From IMG/VR virus record IMGVR_UViG_3300030419_000175, positions 1-44,438 of that record: DNA of 44,438 nt, one strand, 5' to 3'. The notes beneath the pieces were generated by a model, which was not told the DNA's origin, did not search any database, and worked only from the letters and a program-made list of their open reading frames with translations. Source of the DNA: a virus. Shown here piece by piece: positions 16,101 to 23,945 of the stretch (its first letter is position 1; every line of letters starts with the position of its first letter). The position numbers and the translations under genes were made by a program.

Positions 16101-16377
16101 TTTGAATAGTTTGCATTAAATTTTCTATGGGTTGATTTTCAAATCCTTCTACATTTTTTAAGATTCCAGCTTGTGATAATAGTTTGGAGCGTCTTGCATT
16201 ACCAGTAGCTAAGCTTGCATTATAGCTTTTCTTTTTTTGAGCAACTAATGCTTTAAAACTCTCTTTAGCTTTTTCATCTCTTGGTAAAACATTATTCCAA
16301 TAATTATCTGTTAATCTGTCCATACCTCCAGCAATAACTGTTGCTATAGGTGATGATAAAAAACTACCCAATCCCAT
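13171..16377 (-). CDS. Very large coiled-coil-rich virion protein (probable internal/ejection protein)
   Basis: 1068 residues. After a short hydrophobic start (MGLGSFLSSPIATVIAGGM) the protein is almost entirely charged and helical, with many Lys/Glu/Leu-rich stretches suggesting long coiled coils. There is no enzymatic signature. With the adjacent 1039-residue product it has the size and pairing of podoviral internal core proteins that leave the head with the DNA and build a channel across the envelope. The Shine-Dalgarno GGAGG lies inside the last codons of the upstream gene, so the two are coupled. The intervals on both sides are only 1 and 9 bp. Function is inferred from context. Confidence 0.6.
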   Translation of the reverse strand: MGLGSFLSSPIATVIAGGMDRLTDNYWNNVLPRDEKAKESFKALVAQKKKSYNASLATGNARRSKLLSQAGILKNVEGFENQPIENLMQTIQMIEDAGLAGDKGAIDYLINNKSDYTIKDTTELDATKKKTPTETTDESQQTSKLMTGGGTTSATTPEAEDRSVFQILLHGQGQRAIEDSALSEMGMTRKEFEALSSPPVMKKLNIGQSAIKLAIKNKTNPLVEALTLDRSKSLISTASTLGHATETNIKNNDNKNMTVGAVSQEFLEIIEEEPNSERALQIETMLNGMLLDRQGIGTLSKNLEPLFDSTIKFINNPKQNIIAKADARKHYTQLNKLIAQAGNPNISGNELILLREEIQLTKAELKLIIGREIDVLSPEIKIALDGLKQKIETLSPGQYIDGKTGIQHLVDLQTEYANLQKSVRKLDTKDIREKETNLLTKIHKIIGVKPIKIPETMQETHDIIVKKLSELSGEIDVPSDDDPEVIVKKSLKDYAVNNYLPLYEAYKTGKQVDDSAIRFAQAAILSSGLEKEEDDDGLEILSTFNTSVKSSEGTLNQVRSKFDKLNGTQQEMVQTVFDEIVDKDNKLRLLTNQKDADGNAVYTPEKIKEEILKHSAERADLANLAFKASNFSDAQYDANVKTLSEEIKAARKKLQENSSDFTSDEHAKAIDLITNFETLANLPMLESKQREENLKKLNAIAVQLVKVGRKAGLPPPTTLEEKVNAIIEAEKLKNPNMTKKQESDARTIYAGMLAQGNIRTTKNGNFLVDMDFDTGKPVLVQVPSLTALGNKITMDLDDLEKNKKQIRASTDSVLTTGKILKTFINHPNAFNITGTLQLFGANISDLLNSMGGKTQPLFGKSPDGIQAIQQARAEGIRLLGTAKNAIFEDPRLSDQDLKIVRQYVAVLEDTSLLGTTRGQAALMVVQAAMLKDVMLRKNDADFDNTTPISESYTPLTDTEYAGLKVENKLIYDIEKQLGFKIGKNDKPTLAREGFYDLLRSYGLQKFPSGKEFKAMSESDRDVLRLKLKMATQQMQFVMSDIYVYSTKGKINKNDVINQFLQSYPDLKE

Positions 16378-16378
16378 A

Positions 16379-16912
16379 TTATTCCTCCATAGTAGCAGGC
16401 TTACTCATAAGTCCTCCTGCATCTTCTTTTTGTAATTCTTTTTCTACTACTTCTTGACCAGCTTCTATTTTTTCTGGTCCAACACCTTTAAGGTCTTCTA
16501 CAGATTTTGCAAGTTTAATCATATTTCTTTCTGCTTCTCTTTCATACCCATGTACAAATTCTATATCTGCCGCTTTTGCTATGTTAACAATTAACATAAC
16601 TAATTCATCCATAATAAGTAGAGCTACATCAGGAGAATATAACCCCTCTCCTATGCCTTGTAAAACCATGCCTTGCACTATTTGTGCAACAGGTATTCTT
16701 GCTTCTAGCATACTAAACAAACCAAACATAGTGCCTTCGTCAAGAATAGTTTCCATGTACATACGCATCACATCATTTACATCTGTATACTGTGGTGGAT
16801 TTTCCCACGGATACTTTCCTGGTTCTTCTGTTAAAGATTGACCTGGTATACGTGACTCAAACATACTACGTGTTTTACCTGATGGCATTACCAATTCTTC
16901 ATCAAAATCCAT
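16379..16912 (-). CDS. Conserved virion-cluster protein, unknown function
   Basis: 177 residues. The N-terminus contains IPGQSLTEEPGKYPWENPPQY, a Pro-rich block that I recall from hypothetical proteins of other marine phages, followed by long amphipathic helices (MRMYMETILDEGTMFGLFSML; VALLIMDELVMLIVNIA). The C-terminus is charged. There is no membrane signal strong enough to call, because the hydrophobic helix carries acidic residues. It lies directly upstream of the 1068-residue protein and its stop region supplies that gene's ribosome site. It is probably a minor structural or assembly protein. Confidence 0.55.
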   Translation of the reverse strand: MDFDEELVMPSGKTRSMFESRIPGQSLTEEPGKYPWENPPQYTDVNDVMRMYMETILDEGTMFGLFSMLEARIPVAQIVQGMVLQGIGEGLYSPDVALLIMDELVMLIVNIAKAADIEFVHGYEREAERNMIKLAKSVEDLKGVGPEKIEAGQEVVEKELQKEDAGGLMSKPATMEE

Positions 16913-16914
16913 TA

Positions 16915-17139
16915 TTATGTCCTCATTAATGATTCTAAAAATCTAAAATATTTAGAAGTTGCTTGTGTATCTGGGGGTCTAACTGCACTTTGTACTTGTG
17001 AAGTTTGTACATTTGGATTATCTACAAAATATTTAGAAAAATTTACCTCTGGTAAATACACATCAGCTTGACTTGCAGATGAGCTTTTACCTGCTCCCAA
17101 TCTACTTAATATAACAGATTTTATTATATCACCAAACAT
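16915..17139 (-). CDS. Hypothetical small protein
   Basis: 74 residues; its ATG overlaps the stop of the preceding 611-residue gene (TAATG), with GGAG just upstream. It starts with a short hydrophobic stretch (MFGDIIKSVILSRLGAG) and then has Ser/Gln-rich linker-like sequence. There is no recognised domain. The tight coupling on both sides makes it a real gene of the late operon. Confidence 0.55.
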   Translation of the reverse strand: MFGDIIKSVILSRLGAGKSSSASQADVYLPEVNFSKYFVDNPNVQTSQVQSAVRPPDTQATSKYFRFLESLMRT

Positions 17140-18974
17140 TACGTATCTCCTTCGTCTTCTGTTGTAGCTTTAGGTTTGCTTGTAGCCGCAGCTATAAGAG
17201 TTGCCAAAAAGTCTCCTAACGAAGTAGCATTCTTTTGTGCAACTTGTTTATCAAACATATCCTGTGTTGTTTCTGCTTCTAATACAGCCATAGAATAATT
17301 AAATGCTCTATCTAAATTATTTTGTGAACTTTGATATACAAAAGATGCTTCATCTCTATACTCTTGCCAAATATTACTTAAAGCAGAATTGGATAGATTA
17401 AAATAATTTTGAGCATTAATTTGATTAGCTGCATTTTGTGCGGCAGTATTTGCTGTATTTACATTTCTACGCCATTGTACGTTACTTTGTGCAATAACCA
17501 TAGCATTCTGTGCGTTAAATTGTTCTGTCTGTGCTGTTAAGTTAGCTTGAAATGTAGCCATAGAGTTTAACTGTCCAGCATTGAATTGATTTGATGCATT
17601 CTCTGATGCCGCATTTGATGTATTAATAGTATTTTGTAAATTAGCAAAAAACTGGTCAGTTTGATTTTGTGATGTAGCATTAAACTGTGCGGCTGCATTG
17701 TTAGCTGCTTGATTACTTAACATAGCTTGTTGTTGAGCTGCTTGATTAATTGTTTTAGCTTGTTGTGCATTGGTAAGATTAGCCATGTCCATAGCCAAAA
17801 AGTTTTGAGCATTTTGTATTTCTGCTTGTTGTTGATTACTCAAATTAGCCATATCCATGTTAGCTACTGTAGCAGCATTTGCTAATGCCATAGCTTGCTC
17901 ATTAGATAAATTCTGTAGATTCAGTGTTTCAATCATTTTAGAATTAGCAAACACTCTGTTTTGTTCTTGTGTAAACGTCATGTTTGCTGCTTCTGAGAAC
18001 TTATTAGCATTGAGGATGTTGACTTGCTGTTGATTACTAAGTTCTTGACCTGTTAAAGACGCTTCTACTTGCATCTTAGCTAAACTAACTTGTTGTTTAT
18101 TAGATAAGTTAGCCATTTCTATTTGTAAATTATTTTGTGTATTAGTTAAGTTAGCCTGTTGTTGATTATTCATAATGGCTTTTGCAGTGTCAAAGTAAGT
18201 AGCCGCATCACGAGTAGCAATAGGTAATGCCGCTTCTAGTGCTGCTTGTGTTACAGCCGCTCCTGCCATTGATGATGCAGATAATCCTCTAGCCGCCATT
18301 TGTTGATTAGCAGAACGAATGATACCTGCCGCCCATCCAGGTACTTTGCCATCATCAAATTGTTTTCCTATATTCTCCAACTGTCCTTGAACAGTCATAT
18401 CTTCTGTAACTTCCATAGTAGCCGCTTGCATATCAGATTTATAATCTGTTGTAGCGGCATCATAGTCACCTAGAAAACTTTTATCTGCTTTGGCTGCTCC
18501 TGCTATTTCTTCTTTGCCTACAGTTCTACCTGCCATAGGGTCAATCAAGCCCTGTACTTGTCCTGTAGCCGCTGTTCCTTGTGAAGCTACACCAGTTTGT
18601 GCTTGTATAGTATCGGATACTGTGCCTTGTGCCGCATCCATAGTAGCGGCTGTTGCTTGGTCTGCAGTTACAACATTAGCAGCTGTCTTAGTAGTATCCG
18701 CAATCTTAGCTGTGTCTGCTGTAGCCGTATCACCTACAGTAGGTGTAGTAATTTGACCTGTTCCTTCGGCTATTTGTTCGTTAGGTTGTACTGTTTGTGT
18801 TTGAGTTTTATATACAGCTTGTTGTGGCATTAATGGGTTCACCACATTTTGCCCCATAATATCAGTTACACTAACAGCATTCTGTTGTGCTTGTTCCTCA
18901 TCAGCTTTTACATTTTGATTTGGATTAGTGTTTGGAGTGCTGTCTATTGGTGTAGGTTGTACTAAACTTGCCAT
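17139..18974 (-). CDS. Ala/Asn/Gln-rich fibrous virion protein with 22-residue repeats
   Basis: 611 residues. Residues 1-200 are a Thr/Ala/Gln-rich, probably disordered region. From residue 268 the sequence carries seven consecutive units of exactly 22 residues, each opening with L-[ST]-N-x-Q-Q (for example LSNQQQAEIQNAQNFLAM). The spacing continues further on as [Q]-[FI]-N at 430, 463, 485 and 518, all multiples of 11 apart. Eleven-residue periodicity is typical of right-handed or shallow coiled coils and amphipathic helices. The last 80 residues are more globular. It is probably a long internal rod, tail needle or ejection component, as it lies among the putative internal proteins. No enzymatic motif. 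The start has AAAGG upstream. Confidence 0.6.
   Translation of the reverse strand: MASLVQPTPIDSTPNTNPNQNVKADEEQAQQNAVSVTDIMGQNVVNPLMPQQAVYKTQTQTVQPNEQIAEGTGQITTPTVGDTATADTAKIADTTKTAANVVTADQATAATMDAAQGTVSDTIQAQTGVASQGTAATGQVQGLIDPMAGRTVGKEEIAGAAKADKSFLGDYDAATTDYKSDMQAATMEVTEDMTVQGQLENIGKQFDDGKVPGWAAGIIRSANQQMAARGLSASSMAGAAVTQAALEAALPIATRDAATYFDTAKAIMNNQQQANLTNTQNNLQIEMANLSNKQQVSLAKMQVEASLTGQELSNQQQVNILNANKFSEAANMTFTQEQNRVFANSKMIETLNLQNLSNEQAMALANAATVANMDMANLSNQQQAEIQNAQNFLAMDMANLTNAQQAKTINQAAQQQAMLSNQAANNAAAQFNATSQNQTDQFFANLQNTINTSNAASENASNQFNAGQLNSMATFQANLTAQTEQFNAQNAMVIAQSNVQWRRNVNTANTAAQNAANQINAQNYFNLSNSALSNIWQEYRDEASFVYQSSQNNLDRAFNYSMAVLEAETTQDMFDKQVAQKNATSLGDFLATLIAAATSKPKATTEDEGDT
17712..18173 (-). 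repeat. 22-residue (66-bp) tandem repeat region
   Basis: Seven in-register units encode residues 268-421 of the 611-residue protein. Unit starts fall at residues 268, 290, 312, 334, 356, 378 and 400. The third from last and second from last are most alike; the unit at 334 is degenerate (FTQEQN). Repeat length is exact at the protein level while codons differ. Confidence 0.8.
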
Positions 18975-18985
18975 GCTATATACCT

Positions 18986-19216
18986 TTACGTCTTGCTAAG
19001 AACTCTGTCTAATTTATCTTCTACTCTGTGTAATGCGTCCATTACAGCTTGTGTAGAATCTTTTAATTCTCCACGAGTTACATATTCTTCTCGTGTTTTA
19101 TTTAATAATATATCTATACGTTTTACTTCCTGTACAAGCCCTCTGAATGCCCATACAGCAGGAGCTATTACTAATGTTAATATAATATTCCAAAACATCC
19201 ATGCACTAATTTCCAT
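18986..19216 (-). CDS. Small N-anchored membrane protein with coiled coil
   Basis: 76 residues: one N-terminal transmembrane segment (WMFWNIILTLVIAPAVWAF, about 6-24) and a charged helix likely to form a coiled coil (VQEVKRIDILLNKTREEY...MDALHRVEDKLDRVL). AGGAG precedes the ATG. The topology would suit a pinholin, an inner-membrane spanin or a tail-associated membrane factor. The likely holin and endolysin are encoded 23 kb upstream, and no partner outer-membrane lipoprotein lies next to it, so its function stays open. Confidence 0.6.
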   Translation of the reverse strand: MEISAWMFWNIILTLVIAPAVWAFRGLVQEVKRIDILLNKTREEYVTRGELKDSTQAVMDALHRVEDKLDRVLSKT

Positions 19217-19219
19217 GTG

Positions 19220-19696
19220 CTACTCCTGTATTGATTTTAGATACCAAACAAGCCAACCAAGTCCTATCACTGTGCATATTAAAAATAATATAAATACTCC
19301 CTCTATACATCTATCTTTAAATTCTTGTCTTCTATACAATTGCTCTTGTCTAGCTTTTCTAATTTTACCTTCCATTGCTAACAATTGGTCCCAAGCTTTA
19401 TGACCATGTGTAAATTGAATGAAAGTTTTAAGTTCGTATCTTTGTTCTTCTAGTTTTTTCTTAGCAGCAAATGCTTCAAGTGCTTCTTGTTCTACTGACC
19501 CAAATACTTTACGAAAGATAGGTGGGTTCTTTGCAGATTTTTCTTTTTGTTCTATATCTGATACTGCACCCATCCACCTAGATAAATCACCTGTCATAGA
19601 TTCTATATCACGACCTGCTTGAAATGCTTTCTTTAGACCTGCAAATGCTGTGCTTGCTGTTGTTAGTGCAGCTCCAATAGTAATAGGGTCAAACAT
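19220..19696 (-). CDS. Conserved marine phage protein with C-terminal membrane segment
   Basis: 158 residues. It starts MFDPITIGAALTTASTAFAG, followed by RDIESMTGDLSRWMGAVSDI, then KNPPIFRKVFGSVEQEALEAF and a charged helix; these blocks are familiar from hypothetical proteins of cyanophages and other ocean phages. A hydrophobic segment near the end (FILFLICTVIGLGWLVWYL) anchors the C-terminus. It is adjacent to the previous membrane protein (3 bp gap) and to an S74-type fibre. Role unknown, probably structural or entry-related. Confidence 0.6.
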   Translation of the reverse strand: MFDPITIGAALTTASTAFAGLKKAFQAGRDIESMTGDLSRWMGAVSDIEQKEKSAKNPPIFRKVFGSVEQEALEAFAAKKKLEEQRYELKTFIQFTHGHKAWDQLLAMEGKIRKARQEQLYRRQEFKDRCIEGVFILFLICTVIGLGWLVWYLKSIQE

Positions 19697-19697
19697 G

Positions 19698-21197
19698 TTA
19701 CCCTTCTAGTTTAGCTACTTTAGCTTCTAATGCTTCTATTTTTTCATTTGCTTCTTGCAATGCTTTAATCATAGGTGCAATTAATTCTGTATACCTAAGA
19801 CCATAACGATAATTACTACCATCTTGATTTTCACTAATATCACTTTTAATTAAACCTGCAAAATCAGTGTTTGATTTACTTATGTCAGATAACACAGTTT
19901 CAACATCTTGAGCAATTAATCCATAATGAGTTCTAGTTTTATTATTAAATTTATAACTTTTTGGAGAAAGTCTTTTAACAAAATCTAAACCTAAATCACT
20001 GTCTACTATAGTATTTTTTTCTTTTTCATCTGACGTTTGAATTGTTCCATTAGTAGCAAAAATATCGTCAAAACGAGCATTAGATAAACCTAAATCAACT
20101 GCATCATCATTTGCTGTTCCACTTTCATTTGCAGGAACTATAACATCAGAACCATTAGAAAATTGCAAACAAACATTACCTTGACCAATTTGAAGTTCTG
20201 CACCACGATAAGAAATAAATCCTTTTGAAACTCCATCTATAAAAAAATCTATAAATTTTCCATCACTTGTATTACGTCCAATATTTACAGAAGCTCCTAC
20301 ACTTGTTGATGAAGCGTTTCTTGTAAATTCTGCATATCCATCTGCAGCTAATGTGTGACCTGTATTTGCAATACCTAAAGAAGTTCTAGCCACCATTAAG
20401 TTTTGACTAGTATCTATCCTCATAGCTTCATTAGAAGAACCATTAGTAGAAAATGTCATGTTAGATGCGTCACTTGTAATTAAACGCATTGGATTAGTTG
20501 TTGAAATAATATCAATACCAGAGCCACTTGGAGCAATTTGTAAATTTCTTCCAGAACCATCATCTACTTGTAATGTTGCACCTGGACTATCTGTGCCAAT
20601 CCCAACATTACCACTATTATTAAATGAAGCTATCTCAGTGACGTTGCTACTGCTACCAGTGTTAGACCCATCACCATAAACAACTCCTAATCTTGAGCCA
20701 TTAGCAACTATAAAGTAATCTTTAGATTGACCTGTATCACTAATGGCAATAGCAGGATTTGTAGTATCTTCTATAAATAAAGTAGCTTGAGCATTTGCAT
20801 AAGAAATAGGACTAGCATTTATACCTATATTTCCAGAACCTTGTACAAATACTTTTTCTACACCAACATTTCCAATAGTCATTAAATCATCAGTGTCTGC
20901 TAATGCTTGTTCCCCTGTACCATCTTTTTTAGAAGCACGAAAACGAAACACTGCTCCATTTCCATCAGTACTTGGTGTAGTGCTAGTTGCTGTTACAGAA
21001 TAAGCAGTAGCTCCTTCAGTAGCTGTTGTTATTCTTACACCGCCCTCTGTGCCACTTTCAGGTGCTAATTGACCATAGGTTGCAGTTGGCAAAATGCCTG
21101 TCATACCATGTGCAACATCAGAATCAGTTAAGGAAATGGTACTACTAAACTCTACTGCACCACTTTGTAAATCAGCAACGTCTCTAGCTCTAGTCAT
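19698..21197 (-). CDS. Tail fibre with C-terminal S74 intramolecular chaperone
   Basis: 499 residues. The body is low-complexity Gly/Ser/Thr/Asn beta sequence with fibre repeats such as NSGNVGIGTDSPGATLQV. The C-terminus is a Peptidase_S74 domain: TSDEKEKNTI (Ser389 and Lys392/Lys394), then FVKRLSPKSYKF, then HYGLIAQDVE, and a terminal coiled coil (MIKALQEANEKIEALEAKV). In this family the domain trimerises the beta-helical shaft and then cuts itself off at the Ser. The protein should be a trimeric host-recognition fibre. An AAAGGA site precedes the ATG. It is the last of four fibre genes in the operon and the only one with the self-cleaving domain. Confidence 0.85.
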   Translation of the reverse strand: MTRARDVADLQSGAVEFSSTISLTDSDVAHGMTGILPTATYGQLAPESGTEGGVRITTATEGATAYSVTATSTTPSTDGNGAVFRFRASKKDGTGEQALADTDDLMTIGNVGVEKVFVQGSGNIGINASPISYANAQATLFIEDTTNPAIAISDTGQSKDYFIVANGSRLGVVYGDGSNTGSSSNVTEIASFNNSGNVGIGTDSPGATLQVDDGSGRNLQIAPSGSGIDIISTTNPMRLITSDASNMTFSTNGSSNEAMRIDTSQNLMVARTSLGIANTGHTLAADGYAEFTRNASSTSVGASVNIGRNTSDGKFIDFFIDGVSKGFISYRGAELQIGQGNVCLQFSNGSDVIVPANESGTANDDAVDLGLSNARFDDIFATNGTIQTSDEKEKNTIVDSDLGLDFVKRLSPKSYKFNNKTRTHYGLIAQDVETVLSDISKSNTDFAGLIKSDISENQDGSNYRYGLRYTELIAPMIKALQEANEKIEALEAKVAKLEG

Positions 21198-21214
21198 ATT
21201 ATTATCCTTTTATT

Positions 21215-21526
21215 TTACCAAGGTTTTCCACTGCCTTGTGTAGGTGCTTTACTTAATGCAATCTGATTAGCTACGTTATCTTCATAAGCTTTGACTTCAT
21301 CATCACCCATAATAGCTTTACACCAAGTTACACAGTTTTCATGTGTTACTTTTGCATATTCTATAAATGTACCTGATGGTTCAGGTATACCTATTGAACC
21401 ATAAACTCTACCAGAATGGTCTCCATCTTTATCAGTACATTCCCAATGTAATGTAGTTATTTGATTATCACCTTTTGACCCTTTGATGTCATATTCAGTG
21501 CTTGTAATTGTCCATGTTGCTGCCAT
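21215..21526 (-). CDS. Small fibre-associated protein, tandem paralogue A
   Basis: 103 residues, MAATWTITSTEYD to GSGKPW. It belongs with the next gene to a family of small proteins that accompany tail fibre genes in marine phages: an N-terminal MAATW strand, a WECTDKDGDHSG turn, FIEYAKVTHENCVTWCKA and a C-terminal ...PW. Pairing with the next gene suggests an ancient duplication. It may be a virion decoration or a fibre assembly factor; none is proven. AAAGGAG precedes the start. Confidence 0.6.
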   Translation of the reverse strand: MAATWTITSTEYDIKGSKGDNQITTLHWECTDKDGDHSGRVYGSIGIPEPSGTFIEYAKVTHENCVTWCKAIMGDDEVKAYEDNVANQIALSKAPTQGSGKPW

Positions 21527-21541
21527 AATATTCTCCTTTTA

Positions 21542-21874
21542 TTACCACGGTATTCCAGTTGATTTAGTCTTAGCCTTTTCTATTTGAGCTGCACACTTTT
21601 CTGTCAGCCTTTTTTCAATAGCATCTACTTTCATTCTTTCATCAGACTGTGCATCACAAGCTGATTTAACCCACCCTATAACGTCACTTTCTTTCAAGTC
21701 ATCATATTTAATGAAACTACTCGCTGAAGCATCATAGGTACAAGTATACTTACCTGCTTCTACTGCTCTTGCATCTCCATCTACGCCAGAACATTCCCAT
21801 CTGACTTCTGTTACACCACCATCAGCAGTTGTTCTCTGCATCTGATTTATCTTCCAAGTTATTGTTGCTGCCAT
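21542..21874 (-). CDS. Small fibre-associated protein, tandem paralogue B
   Basis: 110 residues, MAATITWKINQMQR to TKSTGIPW. It shares with its neighbour the MAAT start, a WECSGVDGD block, SFIKYDDLKESDVIGWVKSA and the terminal PW, so the two are diverged tandem copies. It has three cysteines (SGVD region Cys, YTCTYD and SACD) plus KCAAQ near the end. AGGAG lies upstream. Function unknown; position indicates the fibre cassette. Confidence 0.6.
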   Translation of the reverse strand: MAATITWKINQMQRTTADGGVTEVRWECSGVDGDARAVEAGKYTCTYDASASSFIKYDDLKESDVIGWVKSACDAQSDERMKVDAIEKRLTEKCAAQIEKAKTKSTGIPW

Positions 21875-21875
21875 G

Positions 21876-22130
21876 TTATACTCCTGATTGGCTTTCTAAG
21901 TGTTTCTTATAAGCTTCTTTAACTGCATCTGTATGCACTACATTACAAATAGCTTTTACTTCATCAGACTGTCCTGATGTATCATCTGTTGGATTTACAA
22001 CATGACGATGAAAGCTACGGCTAATTTCTTTGCCATCTTTCTTAATAACAGTTGCAGTTCTTACTTGAACTAATTTGTAATCTCCAACTATTTCTATTTT
22101 ATCTTCTATTGTTTCTTCTGTTAATGCCAT
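21876..22130 (-). CDS. Small conserved fibre-cluster protein
   Basis: 84 residues: a beta-rich core (KIEIVGDYKLVQVRTATVIK, then GKEISRSFHRHVVNP) and a helical C-terminus (AVKEAYKKHLESQ). The IEIVG..K.VQVRTATVI...G.E.SRSFHRHV pattern is one I associate with small proteins next to cyanophage tail fibres. It is separated by 1 bp from paralogue B and preceded by AAAGGA. Function unknown. Confidence 0.6.
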   Translation of the reverse strand: MALTEETIEDKIEIVGDYKLVQVRTATVIKKDGKEISRSFHRHVVNPTDDTSGQSDEVKAICNVVHTDAVKEAYKKHLESQSGV

Positions 22131-22141
22131 ATTTTTATCCT

Positions 22142-23932
22142 TTAATTGGTTACGTAACTTATAGTTACTGCAAATTGTGAATTATTATTAATGTTTGTAT
22201 CAGCTGTTAAATCACTTCCACTACTAGTATGAAATAAAGCTCCTTGAGCAAGATTTGTTTCTGGTGCAAAACCTACATTACCATCTGTTAAAGAAGAAAA
22301 ATTAAATAAATAATAAACTGCTGCTGCTCCATGTTGAACACTAGCATTTTGACAACCAAAAGGTAAAGTTGCTGTAATTCTACCTGAGTTTGAACCTTTA
22401 CTGTCTAAATTTATTCTAAGTGTAACAACAACAAGTCTACCTATTTTTGTATATGTACCATTACTAGCATTAATACTTATACCTGATGTTGAACCACTTA
22501 TTGATAATGAAGGTGTGTATGTACCTTCTTCATAATCGTCTAAAGCATTAGCAGTTGCAGTATCTCCATTAAAAGTTAAACCACCTCCAGACAATATTCT
22601 CATGCGTTCTGTAGGACTAGCAGAACCTCCATTAGTAGAAAAAATTAAATCTGTTGGCATATCATTAGCAGCAGGTGTGCCATTAACTTTAGCAAAAATT
22701 AACGCTCCATAAGTATCTAAATCAGTGCCATCATCTCCTATAAAAAGTATAGAACCAAGTGTGTCACTATCTTGCACTATTGTAAAATTATCTGCTGTGG
22801 TATTTCGACTTTTTGCAAGCATAAGTCCTGAACCAAATGCACCATTATCTCTTCTGACAGCAGATAAAAATCCATCAAATGCAGAACCTGTTACTTGAAG
22901 TCCGGGTTGTCCACCTGAAATTGTTGTATCTGTTCCAACTTGGCTAATTGTAACTCTTCCAGAGCTATCTATAATGACTGTATCAGAAGCACTTGTACCA
23001 AAGGTAAGTTTATCACCATTATGATTATATTGAATATATCCTCTATATCTAGCAGTTCCTGATGTTGCATCTCCAAAGTGAATAGTGTTAACACCATCAG
23101 TAGCAGACAAAAATTGTGCAATAGTGCTTGCAGTTGATGTGCTTCCAATTTGCAGAGGGCCGTATCCTGCATCTGTGCTAGAACCCAAAAGTAAATCACC
23201 ATCACTGTTGAGCCTCATATACTCAGTAGAACCATCAGCATTATCAAATGTTTGAACGCCACCTCTAAAGGTAAGATTGGTATTAGCATCAATAGTAAAT
23301 GTTCCACTGTTGTTTGTAAATCTCCCTTTTTCACTGCCACCATCTTTAAAAATTACATCACCACCATCAGCATCAAGAGTTATATCACCTGCTGCATCTA
23401 TAGTAATACCACCACTAGCTGTTTTATTTGTAAGAGTATCTGCTGCAACACCAAAACTACCAATTTGTACTGTTTCAGTTCCACCAGCAGTAAATCCAAT
23501 TGTGTTTGCAGCGGTTCTAAATATTCCAGTATCTGTGTCACCACTAAAAGTAAAACTAGGAGATGCACTACCTCCTGTAGTACCAGCTAAAGCTCCAGTC
23601 ATTGTGTCGCCATCTATGTTTACATAACGACTATCTGAATCTGTTCTATTGTAGAAGTTAGCTACTGCAAATGTATCATACACAATTATCTCAACTATGT
23701 CATCAGCAGCTGCACCTGATGCTAATACTACTGATGTACCTGATGTAGCTGTGTAATCTGTTCCTGTTTTAAGAAGTACACCATTTAAATATACATCAAC
23801 AAAATTACTGTCTGTGTAAGTCAATGTAAGGTTCTGTGTATCTGTTCCACTAAAGGTTGTTTGACTTGCCGTAGCAGTATACATATACCTTTGTCTAACA
23901 CCTATCGTAGTAGATTTTCCTATATATGGCAT
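22142..23932 (-). CDS. Tail fibre protein (YTATA.QTTFSG-type N-terminus)
   Basis: 596 residues. The N-terminal domain (residues 1-100) is MPYIGK...GVRQRYMYTATASQTTFSG, then DVYLNGVLLKTGTDYT and VYDTFAVANFY, a fibre attachment module widespread in marine phages. The middle is Gly/Thr/Asp-rich beta-helical shaft with a GGVQTFDNADGSTEYMRL-type unit. The C-terminal domain starts at DDYEEGTYTPSLSISG and ends in a compact beta sandwich (IGRLVVVTLRINL...FAVTISYVTN), a likely host-binding tip. No S74 domain. AAAGGGG precedes the ATG. Confidence 0.8.
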   Translation of the reverse strand: MPYIGKSTTIGVRQRYMYTATASQTTFSGTDTQNLTLTYTDSNFVDVYLNGVLLKTGTDYTATSGTSVVLASGAAADDIVEIIVYDTFAVANFYNRTDSDSRYVNIDGDTMTGALAGTTGGSASPSFTFSGDTDTGIFRTAANTIGFTAGGTETVQIGSFGVAADTLTNKTASGGITIDAAGDITLDADGGDVIFKDGGSEKGRFTNNSGTFTIDANTNLTFRGGVQTFDNADGSTEYMRLNSDGDLLLGSSTDAGYGPLQIGSTSTASTIAQFLSATDGVNTIHFGDATSGTARYRGYIQYNHNGDKLTFGTSASDTVIIDSSGRVTISQVGTDTTISGGQPGLQVTGSAFDGFLSAVRRDNGAFGSGLMLAKSRNTTADNFTIVQDSDTLGSILFIGDDGTDLDTYGALIFAKVNGTPAANDMPTDLIFSTNGGSASPTERMRILSGGGLTFNGDTATANALDDYEEGTYTPSLSISGSTSGISINASNGTYTKIGRLVVVTLRINLDSKGSNSGRITATLPFGCQNASVQHGAAAVYYLFNFSSLTDGNVGFAPETNLAQGALFHTSSGSDLTADTNINNNSQFAVTISYVTN

Positions 23933-23945
23933 GTTTTATTCCCCT

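Noticed and set aside
18986-19216. Inner-membrane spanin
   Set aside because: The topology fits, but no outer-membrane lipoprotein partner is encoded beside or within it.
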